A DNA stretch of 64,000 nt from Tepidibacillus_B infernus (GTDB lineage: Bacteria > Bacillota > Bacilli > Tepidibacillales > Tepidibacillaceae). Location: NCBI RefSeq assembly GCF_048898065.1, contig NZ_JBLWFI010000001.1, forward strand, positions 1 through 64,000, read 5' to 3'. Within the stretch, counting starts at the first letter, position 1. Every line of letters starts with the position of its first letter. A program made the translations under genes and the position numbers. Shown here piece after piece: positions 1 to 8,768 of this stretch. The notes beneath the pieces are model-generated. The model searched no databases. It was not told the DNA's origin and worked only from the letters and a program-made list of their open reading frames with translations.

Positions 1-1534
<1,534 letters not shown>

Positions 1535-1670
1535 AATTACTTTTCTTGCTGCTAGTTTTGAAGGTACAAAGATTCCTTCAAAATCTTAATATAAAGTAGG
1601 CATGTTTAAAGAAGTTCGACTAAAATCCGTCACGTCCATGTGACAACGTCGAACGACTTGCATCCTGCAA

Positions 1671-1788
1671 GCCTGGTGATGACGGCGGAGGGGATACACT
1701 CGTTCCCATCCCGAACACGACCGTTAAGCCCTCCAGCGCCGATGGTACTTGGACCGAAGGGTCCTGGAAGAGTAGGACGTTGCCAGGC
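1671..1788 (+). rRNA. rrf: 5S ribosomal RNA
   Basis: A 118-nt 5S rRNA. The ends 'gcctggtgat' and 'gttgccaggc' pair to form helix I, and the 'cccgaacacg' loop and 'gaagagtagga' region are typical. It lies about 136 nt after the 23S rRNA and 7 nt before the first tRNA, so it belongs to the same rrn transcript. Confidence 0.97.
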
Positions 1789-1795
1789 ATAATGT

Positions 1796-1871
1796 TCCTC
1801 GTTAGCTCAGTTGGTAGAGCACTCGGCTGTTAACCGAGTTGTCGCAGGTTCGAGTCCTGCACGAGGAGCCA
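1796..1871 (+). tRNA. tRNA-Asn (GTT)
   Basis: Cloverleaf with acceptor stem tcctcgt/acgagga, anticodon loop ctGTTaa and T-loop ttcgagt. The CCA end is encoded. First of 15 tRNA genes that follow the 5S rRNA. Confidence 0.97.
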
Positions 1872-1873
1872 GT

Positions 1874-1966
1874 GGAGAGGTGTCCGAGATGGCCGAAGGA
1901 GCACGATTGGAAATCGTGTAGGCGTTAAAAAGCGTCTCGTGGGTTCGAATCCCACCCTCTCCGCCA
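1874..1966 (+). tRNA. tRNA-Ser (GGA)
   Basis: Long variable arm of class II type, acceptor ggagagg/cctctcc, anticodon loop ttGGAaa, encoded CCA. Only 2 nt separate it from tRNA-Asn. Confidence 0.97.
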
Positions 1967-2059
1967 CTTTAGATGTGAGAAGTTAGATATAGTGCTGTTT
2001 CGTATTATAATTATTTTTTAATCTAACCTCCAACGAATTAATCTCTAAATTTCTAGTAT

Positions 2060-2135
2060 GGACGATTAGCTCAGCTGGGAGAGCACCTGCCTTACAAGCA
2101 GGGGGTCGGCGGTTCGATCCCGTCATCGTCCACCA
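2060..2135 (+). tRNA. tRNA-Val (TAC)
   Basis: Acceptor ggacgat/atcgtcc, anticodon loop ctTACaa, encoded CCA. It follows a 93-nt AT-rich spacer, the largest gap inside the tRNA block. Confidence 0.97.
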
Positions 2136-2151
2136 TTTCTTTAAGTATTTT

Positions 2152-2228
2152 GGAGCTGTGGTGTAGAGGCCTAACATGCCTGCCTGTCACGCAGGAGACC
2201 GCGGGTTCGAATCCCGTCAGCTCCGCCA
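2152..2228 (+). tRNA. tRNA-Asp (GTC)
   Basis: Acceptor ggagctg with a matching 3' strand cagctcc, anticodon loop ctGTCac, encoded CCA. Confidence 0.97.
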
Positions 2229-2288
2229 TATTTTTCGACATTGACATTGCAACTTGTTTCATGATACTATAATTTTTGTCATGAATTA

Positions 2289-2364
<76 letters not shown>

Positions 2365-2372
2365 CTTGTTTT

Positions 2373-2448
<76 letters not shown>

Positions 2449-2496
2449 TCTATATTGAGTGTGACTACGTTGAAGTGAATATAATTTTTTATATTT

Positions 2497-2580
2497 GGAG
2501 GGGTACCAAAGTGGCCAAATGGGGCGGACTGTAAATCCGTTGCGGAAGCTTCGTAGGTTCGAATCCTACCCCCTCCACCA
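2497..2580 (+). tRNA. tRNA-Tyr (GTA)
   Basis: Class II tRNA with a long variable arm, acceptor ggagggg/cccctcc, anticodon loop ctGTAaa, encoded CCA. Confidence 0.97.
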
Positions 2581-2586
2581 TCCTAA

Positions 2587-2660
2587 AGGGGTGTAGTTTA
2601 ACGGTAGAACAGCGGTCTCCAAAACCGTTAGTGTGGGTTCGATTCCTGCCACCCCTGCCA
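2587..2660 (+). tRNA. tRNA-Trp (CCA)
   Basis: Acceptor aggggtg/cacccct, anticodon loop ctCCAaa, encoded CCA end. Confidence 0.97.
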
Positions 2661-2670
2661 TTGTATTTGT

Positions 2671-2747
2671 GGCGGCCATGGCGAAGTGGTTAACGCACCG
2701 GATTGTGGCTCCGGCATCCGTGGGTTCGATTCCCACTGGTCGCCCCA
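2671..2747 (+). tRNA. tRNA-His (GTG)
   Basis: Has the extra G-1 at 2671 opposite discriminator C, typical of tRNA-His. The acceptor is gcggcca/tggtcgc with one G-T pair. Anticodon loop ttGTGgc, encoded CCA. Confidence 0.96.
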
Positions 2748-2752
2748 TTTAA

Positions 2753-2827
2753 TGGGCTGTAGCCAAGCGGTAAGGCAACGGACTTTGACTCCGTCATTCG
2801 CAGGTTCGAATCCTGCCAGCCCAGCCA
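2753..2827 (+). tRNA. tRNA-Gln (TTG)
   Basis: Acceptor tgggctg/cagccca, anticodon loop ctTTGac, encoded CCA. Confidence 0.97.
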
Positions 2828-2845
2828 TTTTTTATTATTGGATTG

Positions 2846-2920
2846 GCGGACGTGGCTCAGTGGTAGAGCATCGCCTTGCCAAGGCGAGGGTCGCGAGTTC
2901 GAATCTCGTCGTCCGCTCCA
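2846..2920 (+). tRNA. tRNA-Gly (GCC)
   Basis: Acceptor gcggacg/cgtccgc, anticodon loop ttGCCaa, encoded CCA. Confidence 0.97.
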
Positions 2921-2996
2921 TATTAATTCTGAGTAAGACAACGAGTTAACTTCATTGATTGAAGTAAATTGTTGTGTCTGTAGGGTGCTGCATTTT

Positions 2997-3070
<74 letters not shown>

Positions 3071-3089
3071 TAAATAATAAATTAAATAT

Positions 3090-3178
3090 GCCGGGGTGGC
3101 GGAATTGGCAGACGCACAGGACTTAAAATCCTGCGGTAGGTGACTATCGTACCGGTTCAAGTCCGGTCCTCGGCACCA
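3090..3178 (+). tRNA. tRNA-Leu (TAA)
   Basis: Class II tRNA with a long variable arm, acceptor gccgggg/cctcggc with one G-T pair, anticodon loop ctTAAaa, encoded CCA. Confidence 0.97.
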
Positions 3179-3241
3179 CATTAATTTTCTAATACGACTT
3201 CAAATAATCATCCTTGTTGGATAAATATTGAATATATATTT

Positions 3242-3318
3242 GTGCCCTTAGCTCAGCTGGATAGAGTGTCTGACTACGAATCAGAAGGTCGGGAGTTCGA
3301 ATCTCTCAGGGCACGCCA
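3242..3318 (+). tRNA. tRNA-Arg (ACG)
   Basis: Acceptor gtgccct/agggcac, anticodon loop ctACGaa (expected to be deaminated to ICG), encoded CCA. Confidence 0.97.
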
Positions 3319-3330
3319 TTGATACAATAT

Positions 3331-3416
3331 GCCGGTGTGGCGGAATTGGCAGACGCGCGCGACTCAAAATCGCGTTCCCTAAAGGAGTGGGGGTTCGAGT
3401 CCCTTCACCGGCACCA
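3331..3416 (+). tRNA. tRNA-Leu (CAA)
   Basis: Class II tRNA, acceptor gccggtg/caccggc, anticodon loop ctCAAaa, encoded CCA. It is the last tRNA of the block, 55 nt before the operon terminator. Confidence 0.97.
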
Positions 3417-3471
3417 TATCAAAAAGGATTGTTGTACTCTTAGAGTGAGCCATACATAATTAATAAACTTC

Positions 3472-3515
3472 AAGCCAATGCTTTGGGTAATTCAGAGTAT
3501 TGGCTTTTTTGTTTT
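3472..3515 (+). terminator. Intrinsic terminator of the rrn-tRNA operon
   Basis: Stem aagccaatgct/agtattggctt (11 bp with one G-T) around a 13-nt loop, followed by a T run. It lies right after the last tRNA, and no other terminator is visible within the tRNA block. Confidence 0.85.
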
Positions 3516-3640
3516 AACGGGTATAGTATATATTTCAACGCCTCCACCGATTTGTAAATAATATACTCGAAAAAGGGAGACCGATTAAAAATTTTAGCGA
3601 GATTAGAAGGAATTTGGTAATAAATGTCGAATTGAAAGGA

Positions 3641-3765
3641 AAAAAGATAATGGCACACCTATTGAAAAATAGGGCCGCAAAGCTAAAGGGGCTAAGGTGT
3701 TTTACACTATGCCAGCCAGTTGCCGAAATTTGAAGAATGATCCTCTATTTCGGGGGATTTTTTTG
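3641..3765 (+). promoter_or_regulatory. c-di-GMP-I (GEMM) riboswitch with terminator/antiterminator platform
   Basis: The aptamer core matches the GEMM-I consensus. GGC at 3652-3654 pairs with GCT near 3681. CCTAT/ATAGG closes a GAAA tetraloop. The conserved CGCAAAGC segment lies at 3676-3683, and the second arm (GGGGCTAAGG ... TATGCCAGCCAGTTGCCG) follows. The position equivalent to Vc2 G20 is G (3652), which favours c-di-GMP over 3',3'-cGAMP. CCGAAAT at 3723-3729 is a perfect complement of ATTTCGG at 3747-3753, and that pairing would disrupt a terminator hairpin (3740-3745 with 3753-3758, then a T run). This is a mutually exclusive switch. The P1 helix was not resolved, so whether ligand turns the gene on or off is uncertain. 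Confidence 0.9.
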
Positions 3766-3804
3766 TTTAAAATGTTTTTAAGTAAAGTAGGGGGGTTGTT
3801 AAGG

Positions 3805-4194
3805 TTGGAACATCCCATTATCGCTTATCCTTCAGAGAATAGAATTGAATGGAGTTATCGAAGAGAAGACAGTGTAATGATACTCCTAGAACTTATTGAG
3901 AAGAATTTACTTTTACTTCAGGGGAAACCTTTTGTTTTTTTAGTTGACATTCGCTTGATTCGATATATTTTACCTGATGATAAAAAGATCATTTTTCAAT
4001 TGATTCATCAAATAAAAAGTCATGGATTGGTTGGGTTAGCTTACCTTGTAGATTTTCGCAACTATATACGAATGCAAACCTTAATTTCCTTAAACCAACT
4101 TCCATTTAAGGAGGTGGTTTTTAAACGCGAGGATGAGGCAAGAAAGTACTTAAATGATCTTATTACAGACAGTTTAAAAAAATGTATTTTATAA
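3805..4194 (+). CDS. Riboswitch-controlled small protein of unknown function (STAS/SpoIIAA-like fold possible)
   Basis: About 129 aa. No family is recognised with certainty. The TTG at 3805 is chosen because a G-rich ribosome site (3789-3795) lies 9 nt upstream. An in-frame ATG at 3772 directly follows the terminator T run and has no ribosome site. The middle of the protein alternates hydrophobic strand-like (FVFLVDIRLIRY) and amphipathic segments, and it ends with 'EDEARKYL'. This resembles the lvDlR...EeAlkWL pattern of SpoIIAA-like/STAS domains, which is an inference only. There is no signal peptide or membrane segment. It is preceded by a c-di-GMP riboswitch and followed 24 nt later by HU, so the two genes may be cotranscribed. 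Confidence 0.75.
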   Translation: MEHPIIAYPSENRIEWSYRREDSVMILLELIEKNLLLLQGKPFVFLVDIRLIRYILPDDKKIIFQLIHQIKSHGLVGLAYLVDFRNYIRMQTLISLNQLPFKEVVFKREDEARKYLNDLITDSLKKCIL

Positions 4195-4218
4195 TTTAAA
4201 AAAGCGGAGGTAAATCAA

Positions 4219-4488
4219 ATGAACAAAACAGAGTTAGTTCAAAAAATTGCTAAGAACACAGGAATCAAAGTGAAAGATGTAGATGCAGTCTATAAGGAAC
4301 TTGTTGAGGCAATTAGTGAATCATTATCAAAAGGTGAAAAAGTTCAACTTATTGGTTTTGGAACATTCGAAACCCGTAAGCGTAGTGCTCGCAAAGGAAG
4401 GAATCCTCAAACTGGCAAAACGATTCAAATAAAAGAAAGAAACGTGCCAGCTTTTAAACCAGGCAAAGCATTAAAAGAGCGTGTATAA
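4219..4488 (+). CDS. hup: DNA-binding protein HU
   Basis: An 89-aa bacterial histone-like protein that bends and compacts DNA as a dimer. The family signature GFGTFE is at about residues 46-51. The beta-arm RNPQTG carries the DNA-intercalating proline near residue 63, and the length is exactly typical. The ribosome site agcggagg lies 8 nt before the ATG. A TATAAT at about 4188 may give it its own promoter (CAGACA, 18 nt, TATAAT), in addition to read-through from the riboswitch-controlled gene. Its own terminator follows directly. Confidence 0.97.
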   Translation: MNKTELVQKIAKNTGIKVKDVDAVYKELVEAISESLSKGEKVQLIGFGTFETRKRSARKGRNPQTGKTIQIKERNVPAFKPGKALKERV

Positions 4489-4521
4489 AAATAGATAGGG
4501 GTTTTCCCCTATCTATTTTTT
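4489..4521 (+). terminator. Intrinsic terminator after HU
   Basis: AAATAGATAGGG and CCCTATCTATTT form a 12-bp stem with a GTTTT-type loop and a following T run. Confidence 0.9.
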
Positions 4522-4524
4522 AAG

Positions 4525-4700
4525 GCAAAAAAAAGACCCTATTTTTCAAATGAAAAACAGGGCAATAACTCCCAACCAATTCATTGTTTAAATTGGTCTG
4601 TTCTTATTTTACAAATTAACAGCGATTTAATCAATGGTTAAATTATGTTTGCTATAGTAACTATAGGAAAGAAATTGGTGATTAAATGAAAACATTAAAG
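4525..4700 (-). ncRNA. Candidate leftward small RNA ending at a minus-strand terminator
   Basis: The hairpin at 4535-4562 (gccctgtttttc/gaaaaatagggtc on the minus strand) is followed on that strand by eight T residues, so it works as an intrinsic terminator only for leftward transcription. No protein gene on the minus strand lies to its right before 5.1 kb. A second inverted repeat, ACCAATT/AATTGGT at 4575-4597, sits just before it. The 5' end is not known: a CATAAT-type -10 with a poor -35 near 4640-4670 is one option, and 4700 is an arbitrary limit. Confidence 0.4.
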
Positions 4701-4793
4701 AGAAATAATTAAAATGAAGAAGTTATTAATTTTTTGTGAATTTTTTATTATGAAAAGGTTGCCCTAGGACAAAAGACATGGTATATTATATTT

Positions 4794-4898
4794 TGTCGTT
4801 ACAAATGTAGAACTTTGTCGACTTAATCAAGTTACATAAGTATCGCTAGGACTAACGCGGTTTTTCGTTCCTTAAGGACGAAGGGTCGCGTTTTTTTT
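4794..4898 (+). ncRNA. Candidate small RNA (about 105 nt)
   Basis: A good sigma-A promoter (TTGCCC at 4759-4764, 17-nt spacer, TATATT at 4782-4787) is followed about 105 nt later by a strong terminator (ACGCG...CGCGT stem with an inner TTCG/CGAA arm, then eight T). No convincing reading frame lies between them. A short TTTGT-CGTT-ACAAA hairpin is at the 5' end. It is not recognised as a known RNA family. Confidence 0.5.
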
Positions 4899-4911
4899 AA
4901 AAAGATAAAAA

Positions 4912-4996
4912 AATATAACTTTCTTTTCATTATTTTAATGGGGCCCCACAAAAGTACTCGGATTACGCTTCGAAGGTAGTCTTCACTTTTGTGGGC
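4912..4996. repeat. Intergenic palindromic repeat, CCCACAAAAGT family (copy 1)
   Basis: Perfect 11-bp inverted repeat CCCACAAAAGT (4945-4955) / ACTTTTGTGGG (4985-4995), preceded by 'tataactttcttttcatta'. Related sequences occur near 21411-21460 (both arms) and 43530-43566 (left arm with the same 'actttcttttcatta' leader). A weak right-arm remnant lies near 8188. Confidence 0.6.
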
Positions 4997-5108
4997 TAAT
5001 TTACACATTTGGATTTTATCGTTTAAGAGGATTTTTGTAGAACTAAAGCGAAAAAAGAGGGAAACTTAAAAAATAAAGTTAGAAATATGACGTATATAGG
5101 AGGAAAAA

Positions 5109-5690
5109 ATGAACATCGAAAAATACGAGGTTTATACAGATGGTGCATGTGCGAACAATCAAGCAGCTGGTGGCCAACCAGGAGGATGGGGAGCTGTTTT
5201 TTTGGATGGTAGACAGTTTTCTGGCGGAGAAATCTCTACAACAAATAACCGGATGGAATTAACTGCTGCCATTGAGGCGTTAAAAAATACCCCAAAAGGG
5301 AGTAAAGTCAAAATATACTCCGATTCAGCCTATCTAATCAATGCCTTTCAACAAAATTGGTTAAAATCTTGGATAAAAAAAGGCTGGATCACTTCACAAG
5401 GAAAACCTGTAGAAAACCAGGATCTATGGAAACGACTTTTACCATTGGTAGAAGAGAGGGTAGTTGAATGGGAAAAAGTAAAGGGACATTCAGGGAATAA
5501 GTGGAATGAAATGGCCGATCAGATTGCGGTTGCAGCTATTCCATCCTCCAAAAGTCCTAAATCTGAAAAAATAGATAAAAAGAAGACAATTACGCTTTCC
5601 TATCAAAATTACGAACTCTTGGTTGATACTATCCAAAAATTAGCAGATAAAGATGAAAGGTTTCAATATCTATATCAAGAGATCAAATGA
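5109..5690 (+). CDS. rnhA: Ribonuclease HI with C-terminal extension
   Basis: 193 aa. Degrades the RNA strand of RNA-DNA hybrids in the cytoplasm. The metal-binding DEDD residues are all visible: D11 (YTDGA), E50 (NNRMEL), D72 (SDSAYL) and D137 (NEMADQIA), and H127 (KGHSG) is also present. A lysine/serine-rich linker near 145-160 and a roughly 35-residue tail extend it beyond the usual 150-160 residues of RNase HI. The tail is not recognised. Ribosome site taggagg lies 6 nt upstream. It is monocistronic, followed by queG after about 100 nt. Confidence 0.93.
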   Translation: MNIEKYEVYTDGACANNQAAGGQPGGWGAVFLDGRQFSGGEISTTNNRMELTAAIEALKNTPKGSKVKIYSDSAYLINAFQQNWLKSWIKKGWITSQGKPVENQDLWKRLLPLVEERVVEWEKVKGHSGNKWNEMADQIAVAAIPSSKSPKSEKIDKKKTITLSYQNYELLVDTIQKLADKDERFQYLYQEIK

Positions 5691-5794
5691 AAAATAACCA
5701 AGATTTACAGACTTTAATCCAATATGCTGCTTAGGTTATAATAAAAGCCGATCTTATTCAGATTAATTCTAATATATAGAATTGAGTGGTTGTA

Positions 5795-6952
5795 ATGAAT
5801 GAGAAACTAAAACAAAAAGTGATAGATTATGCACAGCAAATTGGAATAGATAAGATAGGATTTACTTCTGCAGAACCATTTAGGGAACTAGAAAAAATAC
5901 TACATCGTCATCGTGAATTAGGGTATGAATCAGGTTTTGAAGAAAAAGACATTGATAAGCGTGTAAATCCAAAATTTACACTAAAAAATGCAAAATCAAT
6001 CATTGCCATTGCTATTGCATATCCTTCTAAGATCCCACAGCCACCAAAGGGAGTAGAAGGGGAATATAGAGGCTTTGTAGCCCGTTCAGCATGGGGAATT
6101 GATTACCATCTAATTCTTCAAGAGAAACTAAACCAATTAGGAATATATCTCAAACAAATGGTGCCTGACGCAGAATATGTGGCTATGACAGATACAGGAG
6201 TACTGTCTGATCATGCTGTAGCTGAACGAGCAGGAATTGGTTGGATCGGAAAAAACTCTTTGCTCATAACCCCTGAATTCGGATCATATGTCTATCTTGG
6301 GGAAATGATAACAAATATTTCTTTTCCTGAAGATCATCCTATGGAAAATCAATGTGGAGACTGTACAAGATGTTTAGATGCATGTCCTACTCAAGCTATT
6401 GTTCAGGCTGGCCAAGTAAATGCAAAAAGATGTTTATCCTATATCACACAGAGAAAAGATATGTTAGAAGAAGAACTAATGGAAAAGTTAGGGAATCGAT
6501 TATATGGATGCGATACATGCCAAATTGTCTGTCCTAAAAATAAAGGGATAAACTTTGGCCACCAAGAAAAGACCTTACCTAATCCTGAATTGGCGAAACC
6601 CTTGTTGAAGCCTTTATTAACAATCTCTAATAAAGAATTTAAAGAAACTTGGAGACAGACGGCAGCTGCTTGGAGGGGAAAGAAACCGATTCAAAGAAAT
6701 GTGATAATTGCCTTAGCTCATTTTAAAGATAAAACAGCATTACCTCTATTAAAGGATCTTTTAATCAATGATGAAAGGCCAGTGATCCGCCAAACCTCAG
6801 CGTGGTCTTTAGGGAAAATAGGGGGAAAAGAAGTAGAAGAAATATTGCTTCAAGCGAAAATTAAAGAAAAAGATGACAAAGTACTGCAAGAAATCATAAG
6901 ATCATTAAATAAGCTTGCAAATGAAGGTATACTAAGTTCGCTAAAAACATAA
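5795..6952 (+). CDS. queG: Epoxyqueuosine reductase QueG
   Basis: 385 aa, matching B. subtilis YhbA/QueG closely. It performs the final step of queuosine synthesis, reducing epoxyqueuosine in tRNA with a cobalamin and two [4Fe-4S] clusters. The two ferredoxin-type cluster motifs are CxxCxxCxxxCP near residues 188-199 (CGDCTRCLDACP) and CDTCxxxCP near 238-246. A HEAT-repeat-like helical tail follows after about residue 290. The ATG at 5795 is preferred with GAGTGG as ribosome site. A GTG at 5786 is the alternative. It is in the same relative place as yhbA in B. subtilis, ahead of the amidase and trmL genes. Confidence 0.95.
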   Translation: MNEKLKQKVIDYAQQIGIDKIGFTSAEPFRELEKILHRHRELGYESGFEEKDIDKRVNPKFTLKNAKSIIAIAIAYPSKIPQPPKGVEGEYRGFVARSAWGIDYHLILQEKLNQLGIYLKQMVPDAEYVAMTDTGVLSDHAVAERAGIGWIGKNSLLITPEFGSYVYLGEMITNISFPEDHPMENQCGDCTRCLDACPTQAIVQAGQVNAKRCLSYITQRKDMLEEELMEKLGNRLYGCDTCQIVCPKNKGINFGHQEKTLPNPELAKPLLKPLLTISNKEFKETWRQTAAAWRGKKPIQRNVIIALAHFKDKTALPLLKDLLINDERPVIRQTSAWSLGKIGGKEVEEILLQAKIKEKDDKVLQEIIRSLNKLANEGILSSLKT

Positions 6953-6996
6953 TAAATCGGTATGATAAGGAGAAACAACCTCTTGGAGGGGATAGG

Positions 6997-7530
6997 ATGA
7001 AAGAATCATCTAAGATGGTTTATTATAAAGAGATGGATTCACCGATTGGACCTCTAACCATTGCTGCAACAACAAATGGTGTTTGCTGGATTGAATTTGG
7101 TATGATTGAGGATAGTTTGTTTTTGCTAAAAAGATGGGTTAAACAATGGATAGGTACAGATCAAATCGTAGAAGCAAAAAATGAGTTAAATACCGTTATC
7201 CAACAATTAATAGAATACTTTAGCGGGCAAAGAACGGAATTTAATATTGCTATTGAATTATATGGTACACCCTTCCAGAAAAAAGTTTGGGAAACTTTAT
7301 TAACGATTCCTTATGGAGAAGTAAGAACCTATAAAGATATTGCAATTCAAATGAATGCCCCAAAAGCGGTTAGAGCAATTGGTGGTGCAAACCACAATAA
7401 CCCGATTCCTATTATTGTACCTTGTCACCGTGTAATCGGGTCAAACGGTAATTTAGTAGGCTATGGTGGGGGAATAGAGATTAAGCAATATCTGCTTCAG
7501 TTAGAAGGTTATCTACCCAAAGATAAATAA
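6997..7530 (+). CDS. ogt: Methylated-DNA--protein-cysteine methyltransferase
   Basis: 177 aa. Suicide repair protein that takes the alkyl group from O6-alkylguanine. The active-site motif PCHRV places the acceptor cysteine at about residue 142. The downstream NLVGYGGG loop and the upstream winged-helix region (FQKKVWETLLTIPYGEVRTYKDIA-type) are typical. A strong ribosome site (ggagggg) precedes the ATG. It lies 44 nt after queG on the same strand, so cotranscription is likely. The symbol is by family; adaB-type naming would also fit. Confidence 0.94.
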   Translation: MKESSKMVYYKEMDSPIGPLTIAATTNGVCWIEFGMIEDSLFLLKRWVKQWIGTDQIVEAKNELNTVIQQLIEYFSGQRTEFNIAIELYGTPFQKKVWETLLTIPYGEVRTYKDIAIQMNAPKAVRAIGGANHNNPIPIIVPCHRVIGSNGNLVGYGGGIEIKQYLLQLEGYLPKDK

Positions 7531-7536
7531 CTGAAA

Positions 7537-7568
7537 TAAAAGAAAGGAGAGTATCCTTTCTTTTTTGT
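7537..7568 (+). terminator. Intrinsic terminator after the methyltransferase gene
   Basis: Stem aagaaagga/tcctttctt with a 5-nt loop, followed by a T run. Confidence 0.85.
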
Positions 7569-7617
7569 TCTATTTACATCTTGAACACCATAGAGATGGG
7601 CATAGGAGGTGGTAAAA

Positions 7618-8124
7618 GTGGGGGTTTATAACCGTAAAAAGGCCGCTGAATATGCTGACCGATGGTGGAATAGTTATAATCCTAGATTTCGAACTTTTGA
7701 AGTAGACTGTACCAACTATGTTTCCCAGTGTCTTTGGGCAGGAGGAGCGCCTATGACAGGTTTAGGACAAAAGGGAAAAGGATGGTGGTATCAAGGAAAT
7801 GGGAATAAGTCTGACCGTTGGAGCTATAGCTGGGCTGTTGCTCACAGCTTGCGATGGTACCTACAGACTAGTAGAACAGGGTTAAGAGCGATTGAAGTTA
7901 AATCCCCAGAGCAACTAACGATTGGTGATGTCATTTGTTATGATTTTGATGGAGATGGTAAGTGGCAACATAATACCATTGTTACAGCCATAGATCCTAT
8001 TGGAATGCCATTAGTAAATGCCCATACTGTAAATTCAATCAAACGAAATTGGGCATACAAAGATTCTTATGCTTGGACAGAAAAGACTCAATATAAATAT
8101 TTTCATATTGTAGATCAATTTTAA
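7618..8124 (+). CDS. Putative amidase-domain protein (YhbB-like)
   Basis: 168 aa. Resembles the 'putative amidase' domain found at the C-terminus of B. subtilis YhbB and other Bacillales wall or spore proteins: N-terminal YNRKKAAEYADRWW, then DCTNYVSQCL with the probable catalytic cysteine, and a late histidine in WQHNTIV, an NlpC/P60-like Cys-His arrangement. There is no signal peptide, so only the catalytic domain is present. The GTG at 7618 is chosen for spacing from aggagg (7604-7609). A GTG at 7609 overlaps that site. It lies before trmL as yhbB does before cspR. Confidence 0.82.
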   Translation: MGVYNRKKAAEYADRWWNSYNPRFRTFEVDCTNYVSQCLWAGGAPMTGLGQKGKGWWYQGNGNKSDRWSYSWAVAHSLRWYLQTSRTGLRAIEVKSPEQLTIGDVICYDFDGDGKWQHNTIVTAIDPIGMPLVNAHTVNSIKRNWAYKDSYAWTEKTQYKYFHIVDQF

Positions 8125-8151
8125 TTTTTAGTTCAGAGAAAGGCTTGTCTT

Positions 8152-8176
8152 AGAATAGATGAGCCTATTCTTTTTA
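8152..8176 (+). terminator. Intrinsic terminator after the amidase-like gene
   Basis: Stem agaatag/ctattct with a 6-nt loop, followed by five T. A short stem. Confidence 0.6.
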
Positions 8177-8264
8177 AAAGAATATCTTCACTTTTGTGAG
8201 CATGATCTTGTTGTAGTATAATGTAAGGTATTGATGGGATAGACTGATTTAGAGGTGAGGAGAA

Positions 8265-8729
8265 TTGGCACTAAATATCGTATTACATGAACCCGAAATT
8301 CCAGCCAATACAGGAAATATTGTACGTACTTGTGCTGCTACTGGTACTAGATTACATCTAATTAAACCCCTAGGTTTTTCAACGGATGATAAAATGCTAA
8401 AGAGGGCTGGTTTAGATTATTGGCATTTTGTTGATATTAAATACTACGATTCGATTCAAGAGTTATATGATACATACCCTCAAGGACGTTTTTTTTATGC
8501 TACAACAAAAACAGAGCGTTTTTATACCGATGTCCAATACCAGGATGAAGACTTTTTGGTTTTTGGAAAGGAAACCGCAGGAATACCTATGGATATTTTG
8601 AAAAAAAATTGGGATATGACGATCACCATTCCAATGGGAGAACTGATTCGTTCACTAAATTTGTCTAATTCAGCGGCCATCATTGTTTATGAAGCGCTTA
8701 GGCAACTCAATTTTCCTTATTTAAAATAA
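8265..8729 (+). CDS. trmL: tRNA (cytidine/uridine-34 2'-O)-methyltransferase
   Basis: 154 aa SPOUT-family methyltransferase, the B. subtilis CspR homologue. It methylates the wobble ribose of tRNA-Leu isoacceptors using SAM. Characteristic segments are the N-terminal HEPEIPANTGNIVRTC, the FGKETAGIP loop and the C-terminal RSLNLSNSAAI knot region. It begins with TTG at 8265, with the ribosome site gaggtgagga just upstream. No ATG is available in a suitable place. Confidence 0.95.
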   Translation: MALNIVLHEPEIPANTGNIVRTCAATGTRLHLIKPLGFSTDDKMLKRAGLDYWHFVDIKYYDSIQELYDTYPQGRFFYATTKTERFYTDVQYQDEDFLVFGKETAGIPMDILKKNWDMTITIPMGELIRSLNLSNSAAIIVYEALRQLNFPYLK

Positions 8730-8768
8730 TCTAATAACCAATCAATAAAGAAAATAGTGGAGGTTCAT

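Noticed and set aside
3625..3631. Spo0A box TGTCGAA upstream of the riboswitch
   Set aside because: A single 7-nt match is expected by chance and no promoter was placed around it.
3470..3658. 62-codon minus-strand frame before the riboswitch
   Set aside because: It runs through the rrn terminator and into the aptamer and has no ribosome site.
3697..3804. N-terminal extension of the riboswitch-controlled protein
   Set aside because: This part is aptamer and terminator hairpin; translation from 3697 would be inside the regulatory RNA.
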